In this document: positions 7,380-9,201 of the stretch, one piece after another
Position numbering within the stretch: position 1 is the first letter of the stretch
Layout: each line of letters begins with the position of its first letter
Assembly: GCA_003646715.1 (NCBI GenBank)
Contig: QMLL01000049.1
Coordinates: forward strand, 1 to 9,201
Origin: Deltaproteobacteria bacterium
GTDB taxonomy: Bacteria > Desulfobacterota > Syntrophobacteria > B119-G9
Reading direction: 5' to 3'
DNA: 9,201 nucleotides
Made by a program: the position numbers and the translations under genes
The notes under the pieces: model-generated
What the model saw: the letters and a program-made list of their open reading frames with translations, nothing else
Told to the model about the DNA's origin: nothing
Databases searched by the model: none

Positions 7380-8291
7380 ATGTCTAAAAATCAAAGAGTA
7401 ATAATTGCATGTTGGGTTTCCGGAATGGTGATTTTAATCGTGTCACTTTTCTGTTCTTCGAGTGTTAATCATGAGTGCTTTGCTTCTTCCGCGCACTCCA
7501 AAAATTTAGTAGCATGCGTATGTTACAAAAATTCATACTGGCAGGTATTCCTTGTTAAAGAGGATAGCACAAGTTTCAAACAAGTCACAAGCTCACCAAT
7601 GGATAAGGCTAAGATATCTTGGTCTCTTAAGAAAGATTCCCTTCTTGTAAACACTAATCTTGGAGAAATTTTTATCTTAGACTTAAATACAAGACAGGAA
7701 GCCAAGGTAAACATTGGTATGAAAGGTATGACCGATGCCGTGTGGTCAAGAGATGGACGAAGAATTCTCTTTTCCCTTAGCACCCACGGAAGCATTGATA
7801 ATAACGATATATGGATAGTGGACATTGTGTCCGGGAAGCGAGAATGTATCACAAAAATGAAACACTTGCAGCATAACCCTGTTTGGACGGCAGATGAGGA
7901 GAAGATAGTGTTTCTTTCCGGCCAGGGAGGCCAGAGCCACGATATTTGTGTCATGGATCTGAAATCAAGAGCTGTAAAACAGGTCACGGCCGGACAGCTG
8001 TACAACTTTGAACCTGACTGTTCATGCAATAACGAAATAGCCTTTTCGTCTAACAGAACAGGCGATTATGAAATATGGGTGTGTGACCTGGAAGGCAAGC
8101 ACCTGCATCAAGTAACCCATTGTCCCGGACTCGATTCACAACCTTCATGGTCACCGGACGGCAATAAAATAGCTTTTGTGTCCAATAGAGACGGGCAACT
8201 GGCCGTATGGGTCATAAACAGAGACGGAAGCAATCTCAGGAGGTTGACACCACCTAACGTTGCTTGCAGAGCCCCGGCCTGGAGTAAGTAG
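7380..8291 (+). CDS. Exported TolB/PD40-type six-bladed beta-propeller protein
   Basis: A 303-residue protein. The leader (K3, R6, hydrophobic 7-24) indicates export; C25 is preceded by S-L-F, which is a poor lipobox, so lipid anchoring is doubtful. Six propeller blades can be followed at about 43-77, 78-111, 119-158, 166-203, 210-247 and 254-291. The later ones carry PD40 hallmarks such as WSPDGNKIAFVSNRDG (257-272) and WSRDGRRILF (122-131). The last strand, APAWSK, could close the ring by pairing with the SWS strand at 80-82. TolB also has a six-bladed propeller, but the TolB N-terminal domain is absent, so this is not TolB itself. Such propellers usually bind protein partners. It lies directly behind the RHS gene, where an immunity gene would be expected, but looks nothing like a typical immunity protein. 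Twelve cysteines, with pairs at 46/48 and 214/216, are unusual for the fold. The alternative start at 7362 adds six residues. Confidence 0.88.
   Translation: MSKNQRVIIACWVSGMVILIVSLFCSSSVNHECFASSAHSKNLVACVCYKNSYWQVFLVKEDSTSFKQVTSSPMDKAKISWSLKKDSLLVNTNLGEIFILDLNTRQEAKVNIGMKGMTDAVWSRDGRRILFSLSTHGSIDNNDIWIVDIVSGKRECITKMKHLQHNPVWTADEEKIVFLSGQGGQSHDICVMDLKSRAVKQVTAGQLYNFEPDCSCNNEIAFSSNRTGDYEIWVCDLEGKHLHQVTHCPGLDSQPSWSPDGNKIAFVSNRDGQLAVWVINRDGSNLRRLTPPNVACRAPAWSK
8281..8284 (+). promoter_or_regulatory. Shine-Dalgarno GGAG within the end of the propeller gene
   Basis: GGAG lies 9 nt before the ATG at 8294 and within the last codons of the propeller gene, whose TAG stop is at 8289-8291. This supports 8294 as the start and points to coupled translation. 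Confidence 0.65.
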
Positions 8292-8293
8292 AT

Positions 8294-9201
8294 ATGCTAC
8301 AGTGCTCAAGGATAATTATCCTCATTTATGCAGTTTTTATGGTAGCCTCAGGAGCAGTAGCTTCAAAGCTTACTTTGAGCAACGTTCGAACTGATCGCCT
8401 TGTTCTGAAACCCGAAACCGGGGAAAACCTTAAAATAAGATACCATATTTCCGCTCCTGCAAGGGTTGTGGCCAAAATATATGATTCGAGAAATATACTG
8501 GTGAGAAAATTCACCGAGAACAGAAATAGTGGAGGGGATTATTCGTTTCTGTGGGACGGAAAAGATGAATCAGGCAACATCGTTCCGTCCAATTTTTATT
8601 ATTATACCGTTTCCGCCACTTCACAGAATGGTAGAACCGTAACATATGATCTCACGGACCTTACTGGCGGAGAGGTCGAAAACGCTCAAGGGATAAAATA
8701 CGATTCCGAAAAAAGAGAACTTCAATACGTTTTGCCAAAAGCATCCATTGTGAACATCAGAATTGGGTACGCTAACGGCGGGCCGCTTTTGAGAACCCTC
8801 ATCGACTGGGTTCCAAGACCGGGCGGATTGAACGTTGAAAAATGGGACGGATGGGACAACTGTCACGTGGTTAACGTCAAAAACAGCAAAAATCTCCAGA
8901 TCAATGTCTCAGCATACTCGTTACCGATGAACTCTATTATAGTCCAGGGCCTAAACACCACCAGCCGCCCAGAATTCATAGAAAATATTACGTGGCAAAA
9001 GGAGGTAAGGCAACCGACTAAGAAGGCCAAAAAACAAATGTATAACCACTGGCAGCATCCCAGGGATAGGTGTTACGACCCTGTAATCAAAATCTCGGCA
9101 CTGGGCAACTTCCCCAGAACCAGGGACGGATTACCTGTGGTTAGTTCACCACTGCCTATTCAGACAACTATCCCAAGTGATGAGCTGCCGTTTATGTTCG
9201 A
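8294..9201 (+). CDS. Exported protein with tandem FlgD-like Ig domains (3' partial)
   Basis: The frame is open from the ATG at 8294 to the window edge, giving 302 codons without a stop. A signal peptide is clear: a short n-region with R6, a hydrophobic stretch at 7-20, and an A-V-A cleavage site (21-23) before S24. The first FlgD-like Ig domain spans about 25-110, with strands K-I-Y-D-S and LWDGKDESGN (86-95). A second, more diverged one covers about 132-215 with a WDG at 184-186. After a basic linker (236-249, several lysines) and a histidine-rich patch with a cysteine (251-260), a possible third beta-domain begins near 262 and is cut off. FlgD-type Ig domains occur in many secreted proteins besides the flagellar hook cap protein and act as spacers or assembly modules; there is no sign of a flagellar role here. 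The gene starts 2 nt after the propeller gene and shares its domain type with the first gene in the window. Exact function is unknown. Confidence 0.87.
   Translation, partial: MLQCSRIIILIYAVFMVASGAVASKLTLSNVRTDRLVLKPETGENLKIRYHISAPARVVAKIYDSRNILVRKFTENRNSGGDYSFLWDGKDESGNIVPSNFYYYTVSATSQNGRTVTYDLTDLTGGEVENAQGIKYDSEKRELQYVLPKASIVNIRIGYANGGPLLRTLIDWVPRPGGLNVEKWDGWDNCHVVNVKNSKNLQINVSAYSLPMNSIIVQGLNTTSRPEFIENITWQKEVRQPTKKAKKQMYNHWQHPRDRCYDPVIKISALGNFPRTRDGLPVVSSPLPIQTTIPSDELPFMF

Noticed and set aside
7523..8029. Antisense open frame of 168 codons opposite the propeller gene
   Set aside because: It lies wholly inside a well-supported gene, its translation has no domain-like pattern, and no ribosome site is evident. 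It is a frame shadow.

Overview
The window reads as one co-directional operon on the + strand. It holds four tightly packed genes, and both outer genes run off the window edges. Every product I can read appears to be exported: three have an N-terminal hydrophobic leader, and the fourth lacks its start but is built of extracellular-type beta folds. Base composition looks fairly even, a little below 50% GC by eye. I see no tRNA, rRNA, CRISPR array, insertion sequence, convincing promoter or terminator, and no gap over about 20 bases lies between genes. The domain mix (NosD-like beta-helix with FlgD-type Ig domains, Sec-exported RHS/YD protein, TolB-like propeller) is typical of large-genome, often uncultured diderm lineages of the FCB/PVC or candidate-phylum type. 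That placement is inference at low confidence, because the window has no marker gene.

Layout. (1) 1-2943: 3' part of a large parallel beta-helix protein with two modules, each ending in an N-(F/W)-W-G motif, followed by four or five Ig-like/FlgD-like beta-sandwich domains. (2) 2953-7365: a 1,470-residue RHS/YD-repeat protein with a leader, a DUF6531-like N-terminal segment, about 30 YD repeats, a complete RHS-associated core and a 248-residue hydrophobic, glycine-rich C-terminal tail that I cannot assign to a toxin family. (3) 7380-8291 (alternative start 7362): a small exported six-bladed TolB/PD40-type beta-propeller, unusually rich in cysteine. (4) 8294 to the window end: a protein with a leader and two FlgD-like Ig domains, cut off by the window edge after 302 codons.

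The spacers are 9 nt, 14 nt (or a 4-nt overlap) and 2 nt. At each of the three junctions a purine-rich Shine-Dalgarno-like sequence overlaps, or lies a few bases before, the upstream stop codon, so the genes are probably translationally coupled. The likely shared theme is a secreted or surface-anchored assembly: beta-helix and Ig proteins as scaffold or adhesin, the RHS protein as a shell carrying a C-terminal cargo, and the propeller as a partner. No VgrG, PAAR, TcA/TcB or recognisable small immunity gene is present. A toxin role for the RHS tail is therefore a hypothesis, and the RHS-propeller pairing is the part most worth a second look.
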